Below are positions 46,101 through 60,467 of a DNA stretch of 64,000 nt, piece after piece (position 1 is the stretch's first letter; each line of letters opens with the position of its first letter). The stretch covers positions 91,926 through 155,925 of the forward strand of contig NW_019091615.1 in the NCBI RefSeq assembly GCF_001949145.1. The letters run 5' to 3'. Under the pieces are notes generated by a model. That model had not been told where the DNA came from and ran no database searches. It saw only the letters and a list, made by a program, of their open reading frames with translations. A program made the translations under genes and the position numbers. The DNA comes from Acanthaster planci (taxonomy: Eukaryota; Echinodermata; Asteroidea; Valvatida; Acanthasteridae).

Positions 46101-48600
46101 AGTGAACATTAAAATAAGGTGCAGATATCAAAAGAAGTCTGACATTAAACTTCACATGCTGAAAATTAATGTATGATGACCTGTGTATAGCACACACGAT
46201 TGAACAATCTTCTACTTTTGTGTCCACAATGTGTAAATATCCCTCCTACAAACTGTGTTCAATGCTGTAGACACTTTTTAAATTAAGAAATATTCAACCA
46301 AATTCTACAGAATGTTCTAGGGAACATTCCTGAAACCTTGTATGAGAAAATAACCTAGAGTGGCATTGTGCATGAAGGTACCAGAAACTGGCGCAACAAG
46401 TGCACTGATACTTTTAGCATACCAATAACAAGTGCTTTAACTAACAGTGTGATGAACTTATAAGGTATGTACCCTGTTACCACCCAAAATCCTTCCCCCA
46501 AATATAAATGGATTACAAACAAAAAATGTGAAATCTGCCAATCAGTTACAATAGCCCAAGAATTACTGGAGTATGGACAGCGTAGCTTTGGTTGTCTATA
46601 AATTTACATGTACATGTATTTCCCAGGCCAATTTAATTGATCATTGATGTTTGGAGGTACTGTATTTACTGATTTACTACCTTTTAGGATATTAGTTTTC
46701 AATCCAGTGCACCTGTTCTCTGGAACATGATAAGGAGGAACTATACAGTAATAACTAACTGTTTATTACATAAAACGATTGTACTTCAGAGAAATACACT
46801 GTATTACTCAATTACATGGCCATTAAACAAGTTATGTTCCTGGGACATGAATCCGTGGACCTTAGCTGGATTTTAAGGGTGTCATTAACCTACATGTACA
46901 TGTAGGCTTATGTTTCTCTTGAAACCCAAGAACTCTTTGCTTTATTTAGAGCACAACAAACAAGAGCTCTAGCAAACATCATAGGCCTATATCCAAGAAA
47001 AAAATGTCAAGGAAGCATTTTTAAAAACTGGGACAGTGCTGCATTCCTTCAGTCATACACACCCACAAAAACATTTTTGTGCCGGTATCGAAAGTAGTGA
47101 AATATGAAATGTGAAATGAATCCAGGAAGGGATTTGGGGATCAGCGAGCAGACATGACAGATTGGAAGCAGGTTGAGATTACTGCACAAGAAGTCTGGAA
47201 TTCAATTGATTTCTCTTTGAGTAGCCATTAAGCAAAGTTGCCGTGGCATTCAAAACTAAAACACTGCACACAAGGTGGTTGTTTCAATTAGAAGTTACAT
47301 ACATGCCTACAACACATTGCAACATGGATTCTAGTCCTCAATGTCTTGATGCAACATTGATGCAACATGCAGTAGACCCCTGGCACTAATGTCTATGTAC
47401 TGTTTGTAAATTGTAAGCTACATGTACACGTACATTGTACATGTACCGAGTATCGTATGACAAACACAAAGCTCTTTGACTTCTTGTCTCAGAATTTTAT
47501 TGGATGATCCTTCTCTAAAACCATGCATATAAAGCCCCTTCCAAGGAATCCCACAGCAAGATTTTCCTCCATTAGTCAATTTACTCCTTAGATTTACAAA
47601 TCCCCAAATCTTTTAGAGGTCAGTGTCAAGGTGACACAGAAAAAAAAGGATACATGTAGTAGCTGGTCTGCATCCAAACACAAGGAAGACTAGTACATGT
47701 ACCAGTAACTTTACAATGAAATAGCCACTGATTCTAACAAATGGGGGCTGTCATGTGTCTTAACACCTCTCACCCTTCATGACCACACATTCACTCCAAT
47801 GCTATAGGAACATCACCCTGTTGTTTTTCTATTCTTGAGTTAGAAGGGAAGCAAGATGTGTTCAGAGTAGTCTGGTTTGGATTCACACACTCAAGCTGTC
47901 ATACAAGTTGACAAGTGTTGGGGCAAAGACTGACCAGATGGTTGCTAAATGGTGTTGACTGGTTGAAATATGGACTGTCCACTTTGTAAATAATAGCAAG
48001 TATACTGTACATGTACATCACAACCCTTGAACAGGGAACCTATGAGCATGATGAGGTCCATGTATTACGAATGTCAATTTGATTTTATCTTCCCTGACTT
48101 CAACTCATGGAGAATGAATTTACAGAATGGCCACAAATTACACTTTTACAAGTACATCTTCACTGAACTAAATGCAAACTCTGCAACTGTTTCACTGTAG
48201 CTGACCTGCATGAGTAAACTATGCTAGAGGCAAAGTATTCAAAACAGTCAAGTCAAATTACTTTAACTAAATGTAAGAGGCTCAATGTTTCAAGTTTGAG
48301 AACAAAGAAGGTATCGTAGGTCATAGCCGAGTGAAGGTTTCTCCAAATTTGTTGTATATTTCCATGAAATTCTGAAGGGAATTTGGCATGAAACTTTCTT
48401 GCAGAACTATGGAAAGCTAGATTCAGTATCATGGACATGTGTTAGATAGAGATCGACATAAACATGGGTACAATGTCCTTACAGTATACTCAGTAAGAAA
48501 GCTTGAACATGTTAAGGTAAAGGTACATTGTAAGACTTATCAGATGAGATTTGAAGTTTTTCATGGTGGAGGTAGCAAGTAAACTACATGTAGATACAGT
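43150..48600. other. no gene seen
   Basis: AT-rich, with repeated TACATGTA words (for example 46605-46619, 46891-46906, 47420-47446). No supportable exon. Confidence 0.55.
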
Positions 48601-48607
48601 GAGGTTT

Positions 48608-48687
48608 GAAAAGAACTGGTGGTACTCAACGTTTCGGCGACGGACAGAGCATACTGTCCAAAACAGTGAGTACCACCGGTTCTTTTC
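48608..48687. repeat. 80-bp hairpin with nested stem-loop
   Basis: The arms 48608-48628 (GAAAAGAACTGGTGGTACTC) and 48667-48687 are complementary at 20 of 21 positions, the exception being a G-T wobble. Inside, GGACAG (48642-48647) pairs with CTGTCC (48654-48659) around AGCATA. A related, worn sequence with the same inner stem layout is at 1241-1300. Confidence 0.85.
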
Positions 48688-48808
48688 AGAACCCCACATA
48701 CTCAAGAAAGATATATATATCCATGGTGCTACCACAAACCCATCCAGTTTACATAACTGGGTTAGATTACAAAGACCACATCTCAGCAGTGGCACTTTGA
48801 CATGTTTG

Positions 48809-48824
48809 ACACACACACACACAC
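48809..48824. repeat. (AC)n microsatellite
   Basis: Eight AC units. Confidence 0.95.
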
Positions 48825-48959
48825 CAATACCAGCCTCAACTGTTCCCCATCCCTGTTTATTGCTTGTTGATCACTGTTTCTTGTCTGTCAACTTCCGTCT
48901 CTTTTCCTACCGCCCAATATTTGATGGTGATATGCTCCGATTGTAAAGAGATCAAGGAA

Positions 48960-51900
48960 CCGATACCTACATGTACCCTGAGAGGTTTATGGCCTGGTAT
49001 TGGAAGAAACAGAAGGTTTAACTGAAAAATGGTGACTAGTGAAAACATCAAGTGATTAGTGCTACTGAATGACACCCTATCAGTGGACAATTTATGGATT
49101 CTACATGTCAGTCTTTAACTCCAGCCAAAGACGCCAGAAAGATTTCAGAAGAACGTGCCAAGTTTTTCACCAGACATTTTACTCAATTATGGTTCAATTC
49201 ATGTATAATGACCAGTCGAAACCAAGAATGCAATCGGCATTTCATCACTTTTCCTTAAGCTATTTACATCACTGAAAGACAAACACTCACTCTAACTACT
49301 TACAATTACAGCTTCATTTGGGTTAGTATTCTCGTCGTAATGCAACCCTCTACATGTACAGCACATGGACTGCTCACAGCTTGTCCATCTGTGTTATACT
49401 ACTATGATCCATCCAACACCTTCGTCCATCCCTTCTCATATATATAACAACAGTTATCACACTACCAATCTACCAAAGGCATACTGCTTCATCATTCTCT
49501 GAAATATTTCGATCATACAGGTACATGTACCTGGGCCAGCATCCTTCCAAGACAAAGTGACACCTTCGCATTCTTCCATTACATGCACTTGCAGTAATCA
49601 TACTGTTAGTTGTCAATGCACCAGGATCTACCAGTACCACATGGTACATGTACCGTGCTACCTCATTCTATAGCTTTACTCCTTTCTCCAATGCTCCCAT
49701 CATGCACCAGTATCCTTCCCAAGTCAAGTGACAGCTTTTCATTCCCTGTCCATACCTTGCAGTTATCACTAGTACGTTTTAACTTTCTACATTCCAATAT
49801 ACTACTGATGTCTTACTCAACCCATTTCCACAATCCAAATCTTGTTTTTCTCCACTCTTTCTGTGCATCCTTCATTTTCCACCTCCTTCAGACTAAGATC
49901 CCATCCACCTTCATTTCTTATTTAATCTTCCAACTGAATAGTACTACTAAGCTTCCTTACATCATCATCCCCATCAGACTGGGTCTCAAGTATTAAGGTT
50001 TCATCCCTTCTTGTGCTCAATTCTTTAAGAGACAATTCCTGCCTGCAGATCCCTGTTTGTGTTAATGGGGGAATGCAGCAGCTGGTTAGCAATCATAATC
50101 CTCTTGCATTATTGGGATATTAGTCAACAATGCTTTGTGTTTGAGCCACCTTGTCCTTCTAAATTCCATCCCCTTAAGCTAGCCTTAGCAACAGCCTGCA
50201 ATCAACAAGGATACATTTTTAACAAGCTCCTAATTTATTTTAATAGCTACATGACACACACTATTGCATGTAAACCATGAATATATATGTACAAAGAAAA
50301 TTGGCTAAAATTCCTTGTCCAAACAACTGAGTAGACATTAGCTTGGTTTACTACTGATGAATAGCCCATGACCCATTAGCTTACTGTGTAACTTCTTCAT
50401 CATACTAGCTAGGGTTTAATTCATTCACATCTTACAGTTTTTCAGTGACTCATTCAACTTCTCACAATCACTCTTTCCTATTCTCATGTTCAGGTTGAAC
50501 AAGTTTCACCTGCAGGCCTTATATGTGAAAGCAGCTGTTTGGGACTTACCTTAAGTTCATTCACCAATCATGGATAAATGTGGTGACAAATGGCTGGTAG
50601 GGTAGTTCTGCAAATTGGATTTGTTCAGATTCACCCACACACTCTTGAGGTATGTTGCTATGAAGAATTACCTGCAACAAAATGAGAACATTTTGATTTT
50701 ACTTTTAAAGGAATATGAAATTCATCTTTCTTGTAAAGTGATGTTCGTTGTGTACATGAGCATTCAAAATATGAGACTATACTGCTTTTCAGAGCACCTT
50801 CCACTGAGCATCAATTTGGGGAGTGACCAACAAATGAAGTTAAAGTAGGCCTAACGGTGTTCATTGTGATTCAACTTAACCACAACCAGTTTAAAAAGAA
50901 ATGAGAGAAAGTAACAACCGGCAAGTGTGGGAAGATTTGGTATTACATTCCTCTGAATCACCCCTGACCTCCATAAAAAAGACTGAATCAAGAACAGGTA
51001 CCTATTAACATGTTCATTTGTCAGTGAAGGTGTAACCATGGAGGAATACTGCATATGGCCGGCTCATCTGGACTTCTAAAGTCTCATATCTCATATGAGA
51101 CTTCGTCTCATATCTGAGGAATGTGAAATGTTCCTCACAAAAATTATTCTACATTTATCTCAGTTGGGTCTCATCACACAATGAAATCCCAGGAAAAACT
51201 CAGCACAGAAGATAGCAAAGACATGCATGGATAAGGTCACAGGATGTGCCCAAAAGGTAAAAGAAAACAGGTGGGTACTAAGGACCAAAAATCAGTTTAA
51301 GTAATGTAAACATTCAGAATTTTCTAATGTAGATCTACCTGTAAGTATGTTGACAATTGTTGTGCAACATCTGCCATCCGATTGCTCCATAGGAAGCCAT
51401 TGTGATCAGCAATGGACCAGTTATATTTTGCACCAGAAAAGCAAGGACTATATCCATTGGGTATTGAAAATAAATAGTCAACCACTCAACCAACCAACTA
51501 CGTGTTGCTTAAAATTTAGGCTGTTTACAGTTTCCATCACATATTTCAGTGCACACTGTCAACTACCAGAGCTGAATGAACAAACTATGTGTTTGTCTCA
51601 CTTTTACTGTCACATCTACTCAGCGATCACCACTACTGGCTCCATTGCAACTACTGACCATTGTCCATCGCTCTAAAGCCCAACAGGAAGGCAAGAATTG
51701 TCCCAAAGACTGTCCTCACACTCCAGCAATTTGAAAGTTCCTTTAGGCCAGGACTACTCATTGTTTGGGGGATTGTTCAACTATTATCTAGTCAGGACAA
51801 AGGGAGGTAGCTGTAGCTGGAAGTATACTGAGAAGGGATTGCATGGGGGGGGTGAAGAACAGAGACTAGTGAGGTCCAGTAGAGGCGCAAACAGTAAACA

Positions 51901-52820
51901 AGACAGCTTGAAGGATTAGGATTGGGTTGTGTGTATTCACAGTGGACTGCCATCGCATCTTTGACAGAAAACGTGAAATGCCAGACAATGTGAAACGCAA
52001 ATAAGATGCATTACAAGTGAAAACGTGTGAGCTTGTTGGCAAAAACTCTAAGTGGGAAGGTCAAAGTGATTTGTAATACAGGAATTTTATTCACAGATGA
52101 CATATTCGTTGACATGTAGATACTTCTGTTTTAATGTTACTAAAACTGGCTTATTTTGCCAGAAACATGTGGCAATCATGCTTGCTGAGTTCAGGGGAAA
52201 AAAACAGCAGATGTACATGTTGATGTTTAAATCATACAACAGATATTCTGAACAATAAAGACACTTGTACTCTGTTTAAGTAGAGAGCAACATCTGGTGC
52301 ACAAGATTTTATGAGATTCACAACGAGAGAGGGTTTCTTACAACTTGCCTCCTGCAGGTACCTGTTTTTTTTCCCGACACTGTTCATGTATGTCTCTAGC
52401 ATCGATGCTACAGAGTATTATACCTAAGTTTTTACCTAAGTTTGAGAAAGGAATGATTATGATACAGTCAGCTGATCCGTACTTATCAAATCTCTGTCAA
52501 TAACCAGCATTACGGTACTTGATCCAATCTGTTTTATGCAGAAGCACCCCCTCATTGGTTGAAAAGAGCCATGTTTGTGGGAGTTTTCATGTTGTTGGTA
52601 GCATCACAACCGCAATGCATGTATTTCACAGTCGATTGTGAACCAGTGACGTTCCCACCAAAAAAGCCTGCATTGCTGGGAAAATTGTACCCTCTCTTGA
52701 TCCAGCTCGGGGCTCATGCATCAACTTGTGTTGAACAAGATTGGAATAATGTTAGTTTTATCATTTACATCAAGGTTTTAGACACAGTGATTTTTAAGAA
52801 CAGGTAATGTACATGTACCA
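48960..52820. other. no gene seen; contains a G-poor pyrimidine-rich block
   Basis: The block at about 49370-49990 is strikingly poor in G on the plus strand, which leaves an open frame at 49610-49993 with no other support. Otherwise non-coding. Confidence 0.55.
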
Positions 52821-52821
52821 T

Positions 52822-53929
52822 ATATCTACCAGTGTTGTATCCGATATCCGAGACCTTGATGTCCGAGACCTAGACTGAGACCAAGGCATGCGAAACCGAG
52901 ACCAAGACCGAAACTTACCCCTTCAAGACCTAGACCAGGACTTCGAGACAGACTTTTGAAGGTCTAAACCAAGACTGAGACAAGGACATCCGACACTGAG
53001 ACCAACCATAAACCAATGTTTAGTTTTTACCAAAAGGTAAATAGGGACAAACATACATGTATGGCAGTACAATTAAGTATAACAGAAATAAAATGAAAAC
53101 ATTAGCATAAACACACACACACAAATCGGTCAAATATTTGTTAAAGAATGTCTCAGTTCCTTTATCAGTGATACTGCTCTACTTTTACCCTGGTCTGGTC
53201 ATTTTCAACCCAAGTGTCCCAAATGATATGATTTGAACATTGAAACAAATATCCTTAGACTGTTTTTTGTAAGCAAAATACTGAAAAACCAAAATCAAAA
53301 AAGATGTACCGTAACAAAAGTACTAAGAGAACACGTTCCACATACAAGATGGAATGAAAGCACTTTCACATATGCACACAATTCATAGCGTGCGCACACA
53401 CACAAACTGGTTCCCGTCCCGGTCCTACGTTCAGCAGGAGACTACGAAGGGAACGGGAACCAGTCTAATGTGCGAATTGCGCTACTCACAACCTCATCTC
53501 CATGGTGTCAAGCAGCATGGCTACTCTGGATTGGAAATAAAGTAACAACTTGGGACAAGTTGGGACAATGCATCATGCTGCATTGACTAGTCTTCATTCA
53601 AGCATCGATTTAATTGTTCATTGCAAAACAAATCTGAACATTACTGTGTTGTATTTATATCAGTGGTTGAAGATTTGACTCGAGCGGAGGTTATTTTACC
53701 TTTTGCAACCACGTGTGTGCATTGTAGCTAGATTTTGTTATGGTCTCAACTGGTCTCGAGGGGGAGACTATGGCATCCGAGACCAAGACCAAGACCGCCA
53801 CTTTCGAGACCGAGACCGGCCCTCCCAAGACCGAGGCTTTAACAGGGCGAGATCGAGACCGCAAGAAAAGGTCTCGGGATGGTCTCGAGACCGAGACCAG
53901 GTCTCAAAACCTACAACACTGATATCTAC
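52822..53929. mobile_element. hAT-type non-autonomous transposon with 8-bp target duplication
   Basis: The element proper is 52830-53921 (1092 bp). Its ends are a perfect 10-bp inverted repeat, CAGTGTTGTA and TACAACACTG. The flanks are ATATCTAC on both sides (52822-52829 and 53922-53929), the 8-bp target duplication of hAT transposons. Just inside each end is a run of GAGACC-type words (about 52845-53005 and 53750-53908; for example CCGAGACCAAGACC). This resembles the subterminal repeats that hAT transposases bind. The middle has no transposase frame, so the copy depends on another element for mobility. Confidence 0.9.
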
Positions 53930-56900
53930 CTGCTGAAGTTAATTATTTCATGCACCTGTACCTGCAGGTGTACCTGAGTGATTTCATACAATGCTGAAAG
54001 CAAGAACTAGCTCTAATAATGATCCACGCTTTGATTTTTTTCTTTACGTGTAATTTCATACATGTACATGTAAATCATTTCCAGGCCAATATTCTGCACA
54101 TTTTGTACAGAAGAGCCCAGTTCTGTGACTGTAAAAAAATTGGCAATGTACTTACGCACTGGACTACACACTGATCTGTCTCCGTTAAATTTGATTTTTA
54201 TCTTCATCCACAATTTCCATCAATTAAGATCCAGTATGTTCCTAGGGGTGTATTGTTCACAGTATTTCCAATGAGACATCGACACATCAATGTTAGATCT
54301 GATCAATGCACTATTCACTGCCCAACTGAGTTCCAAGACTGCTCATGACAGAGTTATAACACGTTCCCTTCTCCTCCAACCTGATGCATTTGGATCTAAC
54401 ACTAATCCTAATAGAGGGACTTAACTTGTGATTTGAATAGGCCCGGAGATTCCTCAAGGATTCCTATAGCTCAACTCAGTGGTGGACTAGGTAGCTAGCT
54501 TCATTCTCCAATCATGTGTTATTTGTTCTGCTGTGTCCAACATTGGACAATAGGGGAATCCCATTTACAAAGGCTCCTCTGACAAGCTCCTATTTGGTCG
54601 CTATCAATTACATTATGGGGCAGTGGACAGCTTTAAGGCTGAGTGTAGGGAAAATGGGGATAAATCTGTTAATCAATTATTTCAAAATCCCCGCCCCCTG
54701 AAACCTGAAACAGCACCAGCAGGTTATAACGCTTTTCTCTGAAAGAAAAGATCTAAAGATAGCCAGTAATAAATGTTTATTATAAAAAAAAAGTTTTCTA
54801 AACTCAAGTCAATTTGTTTACAAAAACAGAACTTTCAATTGCTAACAATGCAAATCACCAAACACGTCCCTGTTGGCAGTTCTGCACAAACTTTATGAAA
54901 AAGACAGGATTTTCATTGAAATATGTGCTATAGATTTCAAGAAAGGACAAAATATGTTTCCATGGAAACAAGATTTAAATTTTGAAAACTCTAGTGAATA
55001 TTTTGATGTGCAACCCACTCATCAATTTTGACAATAAGACATCTATTCAAGAATTCAGAGTTACAAAACTGTGCCAAAAGGCAACCACTTCTAACGTCTG
55101 GCATTGTGCATTATCAATTACTTCATCACTACAACCTACACATCACCCAGCAACCAAATACCCTTCCTGCCAATGATCTGGGAACAAGAAAATGTTCTTG
55201 AAAGAATCTTGCCAAGACTCTGTTCATCCAAGCTTTCCTTCTATTCACTTGTTCTCCTTTCTTCCTAAAGGCAATTGAGTTGGGATAATAGGGGACGAAA
55301 CAGTTTCAAAACTCCGGGATCCCGAGCTAGGAGGACAAGAAAAAAGAGAGACGGGGTTGCTTTTTTGTTATCATTCGTTGATTCTTTTCTTATCTTCCTT
55401 TTGGGGCAGTAATTCCTTGTGATGGTTGGCAATTCAGGATGGGTCAGTGAATTTTAGGAGAAGGGGTGGTAGTGTAGCTAGGGAGAGTGACCTGGAAAAA
55501 AACAACAACCAAAAAAGAGCAAAATGCTCCTTTTTAAACAACCACTTCTAAAACACAATTACTTCATGTCCAGAACTATCAACAGCATGATTCATGAGAG
55601 GCTATGAACAGTAGTGATGATTGAAACACTATTGTGGAATAAAAAGATTTAAGACTTTATTTTCAACAAAATACTTCTAAACTTTATAACATTTAACTAT
55701 TATCTTCAACAAATGTTAAAAAAATAGTCCAGAAGATGTTAGCTAGGAGAAAGTTTAACCATTGCAAAATTAGACTTCTCAACTGAGACCGGAAGCTTGG
55801 ACATTTTATGAGAAAGAAATTCTTTCCATTTACAGGGAAAAAGCGTAATTCATCATCCAGCACAAAATGGCAAAGCATGTTTTAAAAAGAGGGAAAGGCT
55901 GCTCTACAGGAATCAGAAAGTTGAAGGAACTGGCCCAATTGCTTGCAGTAAATTTAACAAGTCCCACTGTTGCTGGCTTAATCTTCTAACAATCAAATTT
56001 ATCCCAAAGTCTAAATCCTTCCATTCCTGACTGTGTATCAGTAATCCTTTTGAAGCCTATAATACCTCTCCCTCTCTTTTCTTTCTCCCACTTCTACTGG
56101 CATTGCTACTGCTGTATTCATCAAAGCACACAAAAGGGTGCTTAAGTTGAACTAAAACAATCTTAAGATGCTTGCTGTTTCTTTAATCCTTGAGAACAAA
56201 ACCCTTACTTTTCCAGCGCTTTGCACAGGAGGTAACTCCATGGAATATCTTTAAGCCACGTCAGAGGGATGATGGGATTAGGTTGTCATGGTTACTGACA
56301 CGGTCTTTTCATGGCCGAGGTTTTCTTCAGACAACTGTGGTGCTTAAGTAGACTTGGTTGAACACTGATCCATAAGCTTCTTTCAGAAAAAAATTCATTG
56401 ATTTCAGTTAGGCGGAGGAAGTGACGATAGAGATTCTTTTAATCTTGTCAGTTACAACAAAACTGAACACTGAAGTAGTCTGCGGTTGCTGGTTAGTGAG
56501 CCAAGAGTAGGATGAATTTAAGTTCCACATTTTTAAAACATTACACATCCAAAGTGATGACAAGTGCCACTGATAATTTGACTTTCTGAAATCTGAGATA
56601 CTGCTGTGATGCATCACACTCATTGAAATATAACTCTAGAGTAGAATCTTTTTCAGGAAGATTGTTTTCATTTATCTAAAGCAAACTTCTAAGAACGACT
56701 AAAACTTTCTTGAAAGATGAATAAGACATTTCCAAATTCAGTTCTTTTTCTTAGTCATTTGAGAGACAGCATTTAAATAAATTTTGTAACAATACAAACA
56801 TAGTCATAAATTCACTGTATCAGGTGTCTGGAAAAAGTTGGGCAGTGTCACAGCCTAACCTGCCGTGACACAGTATCACTGATCGGTGGGTGTGTAACGA

Positions 56901-58600
56901 TTTGAATTTTTAATGAAGCAAAATCAAGAAGGCATTCTTGCCTTTTCGGTTTCTTTAAAAAGGGTGCCAACTGCAGTTCTTATATTGATTATGTATTAGG
57001 AATGGCCATCTGTAAAACCTGCTGGTTTTTCACACGCCATTATTCATTACCACATGATGAAGTCCAGGTATTAGACTTCACCAAACAAACATGTTGAATT
57101 AAATGTTCACGACGGAAGTTCCACAGATATAGAATTTAAGCTCAGGAGAATAACAAATTGTAAGTGAGGAGTTAATTGGTTTTATTGAATAAAGACTTAG
57201 TCGAGGTGGATGAAGCGGTAAGGGATGAGGCTAGATGTAGAAGGAGAGGTCATTAAGAATGGACTCAGTTTGAATAATTGACCGATGCCCACAATGACAG
57301 CAAATGGGTGGTCAATTTGCTTCTCGTTCAGGAACAACGAAGTGTTTTCTTTACTCTAAGATGGGGTTGAATTGAAGCCAACAAAGGCAAGGCAGTCTAC
57401 AGTCTGAGAAAGGAGCCGATGTGTTTACATGTATGCAACTGGGAATTTCCTCTTTGACAAGAATTATAAAGTGCTGACTTCTCTTGACTGAGTGAAATTG
57501 AAGTAAAAATGAGATAACATACATGTACATGCACACGAACTGAATATTGAAAAGATTTAAAACTTTAAAATATGTCAGTGTCTTCAAAATTTAGCGTTAC
57601 CATAAACTTCCATAAATGGTGTTTATTTTCTGCTCCTGATGACACTAAAAACTCAGAATTTTACTTGGAAGAGGTACAAATAAAATGTAGGAGGGTTGGT
57701 TTCACACTTTCCATTTGCAACTTTTATTTATCCTGCTAATATCTATTTTCTGCTACAAAATTCAAAACACAAACACCTATCCAAGGTCTGGGTGCTTAGA
57801 AAACAAGAAAAACCCCAGAACCTCCAACAACCAATTTCTTTCAATCAACCTTGTAAGTTTATGTAACTAACAAGGTCACATCATTCACTAAACCCTTAGC
57901 ATAATAATGTTTCTCTGGGGATCTGAAGTCTTTTTCCTCTTCAAAGTTTGGAACTTAAGATTTAAAGTGTTTCCTGCAATGTAAAAGTTCTAAATTACAC
58001 ATCTTGGTCACATGAACACTTAATTGACTCTATCATTTATCAGGAGTTTGATAGGGTATGTTACATTCACCTCAAGACACCCTCCACTCTAAACTCCATA
58101 CCCACTGCTATATGCAAATACGCATTTATCCTTCACTTGCCCTAAAAGCTTAACACCATAACAACTTGCTAATGCACTTAGATGCTCAGATAAAACCCAC
58201 CTTCCATCACTGATTGTCAACCATTGCTCTTTTTAACACCTCTCCTCTAATCCATCCTTTCACAGCCCCTAACCCTCTTAACGGTCCAATTTCTTACATT
58301 TATTCAAGTAATCTCTCAATGTGTTACCCCCATTGTTCTTGGTTTTCACCTTATTGTCAAGTGTCAGTTCAGTATTAAACAGGTGATGGGGAAGCCTTAA
58401 CATCCATTTATCAACATGTACAATATGCCAGTGTTTGTCAATCACTAATCTCTTACTATTTCACCAACTTTGGTAAAATGTCTTTGAGGTGACATTTGAA
58501 AATATTACATTGCTCATAATTCTTCAGCCAAAGTATTTAAAGTATTCAATAGGAAAACAGAGTACTGCAACATCAAGAGGCAATCATGAAAAGGGTTTTT
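53930..58600. other. no gene seen
   Basis: AT-rich, no supportable exon and no element termini recognised. Confidence 0.5.
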
Positions 58601-58607
58601 CTTTTAT

Positions 58608-58918
58608 TTGTTCTTGTTTTGTTTTGTTTTGCTTACACAGTAGATGGGTGGAAATGGTCAACAAGCATGAACAAACTATATCAATGATACATAAGAACTC
58701 TGAAGTTTTTATATTTTCTGGGTATGCATAAATGTAATTCAAGTTGAATTTTTTGCGTGTTTGTTCTTGTTTTGTTTTGTTTTGTTTTGCTTACACAGTA
58801 GATGGGTGGAAATGGTCAACAAGCATGAACAAACTGTTTCAATGATACATAAGAACTCTGAAGTTTTTATATTTTCTGGGTATGCATAAATGTAATTCAA
58901 GTTGAATTTTTTGCGTGT
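58608..58918. repeat. recent tandem duplication of about 153 bp
   Basis: Copy 1 is 58608-58760 and copy 2 is 58761-58918. Both run from TTGTTCTTGTTTTG through GTAGATGGGTGGAAATGGTC to GAATTTTTTGCGTGT. Copy 2 has one extra TTTTG unit and two changes (CTGTTTC for CTATATC), so the duplication is young. No gene is affected. Confidence 0.96.
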
Positions 58919-58999
58919 AAAATAACATTTTCCTAACACGTGAATGAAACTGCACATAACTTAACAACAAATATTAAACACATAATCAACGTCAGGATA

Positions 59000-60380
59000 A
59001 CCTATACAAAATAACGATCATGGTGTTGATAATTGCCTGTTTAAGGAAAATATGTGGTGGTTCACAGTTTCATAACATTTTGTGTTATTCTTGTTTACAT
59101 TCCTCAAAATATTTGACACATCTTGCTCAATTCTTGCACTGGATCTTTCCTACTTCAAACCAAAACACAAAATGGTTTGTATAAAAAAAAATTAATTCAT
59201 GCAATAATATTTATGAACCAATTGATTTGTAGTTTTCGTATATAGAGGAAATTTCAACCAATAACTCGTTTTCACTTAGCCTACAAGTACACAAAGCACA
59301 AAATTTAATTGATTTTTCCAAAACTGTAAACCCCTACCTGTAACTGAACAATAGGGGAGGTCTGTCCCAGTTTGAAATCTCTCAGTCAACAAAAATACAA
59401 AAAATCTCAGTCCTTTAAAGACTGACATAGTGGAGAATATATCGGCTTTACTGCCAACAAAGGTAAGCTTGGCCTTGCTGAGGCTTACAAGACAATGAAG
59501 AGACAGTGAGGAGACACTGTCTTAAGCAGGATTCTCTCCTTAGTTGGTGCTTGGAGCTTTCTTACAGGAACTACTCCAGTGTAAAGCATAATTGATGATA
59601 CAATCTACAAAGAAGGGTAATGTTATAAGCAAACAATACATGTGTAAATCATTTGGGGGATTTACTTTTACAGTTAGGTGTGCAAAACTTGTTGTTTGTC
59701 AAGTACTTAGGGGATGTTTGAGATGCACTGTCTGTTATCTTGAAACAGACAGCTGTTATTGTGGCCTTTCTGTCTTTTCTAAAAGACAAGTCCAGGTACT
59801 AGATTTTAACAAATACTATGATACAGGGGTAAGATTCTCAGAAAACGAAAAAAGCTGAAATTTGCGAGCACGCAATGTGAAGCCCTTTACGGCAAGCGGG
59901 CCCTAAGGAACTTTTCAACTTTAGATACTCTTTGGTGCAATCTAATGCTTAGCCTGTCTGGGACACATTTTACAATAGAAACATTGATGACAGTCCATAC
60001 TCTGAAAAACCAAGCCTAACCTTTTTATTATTTGTTAACTTGATATGTGTCATACACCTGTACATGTAAAGACCCACCACATAGTTTTGTTCATCACTTA
60101 TAGTTTGTCGTGCTTCAAAATACACATGTACATGTCGATTACGTACATTTATCATAGATGATAAGTCGTTTTCCGTGTCTTGAGTTTTCTGTTGTACATG
60201 TATTTTAACAATTCTGCACGTGCTGTTAAAGCTTTTTTCCTCAGGAAGCGTAATTAATTTCTAATGTTACATCGCACCACTGCCTTACCAGGTTTTACCA
60301 ATTTCTGAACAAATTTGGACAAGAACTCTCCTTTAATTTTGGTCTCAACCCACTCCCATTGCCAGGAATTTTAATTCCTT
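59000..60380. other. no gene seen
   Basis: Non-coding. The stretch beginning CAGGGGTAAGATTCTCAG at 59824 is a probable left end of the 6-bp-TSD TIR family. No matching right end was found. Confidence 0.5.
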
Positions 60381-60467
60381 TTTCCATGTGCTTTACCTTT
60401 CCTTTTTCTTGATGAATGATGTCTTTTCGGGCAGACATGACGACGGAAATGTAACAATAAGAAATGT

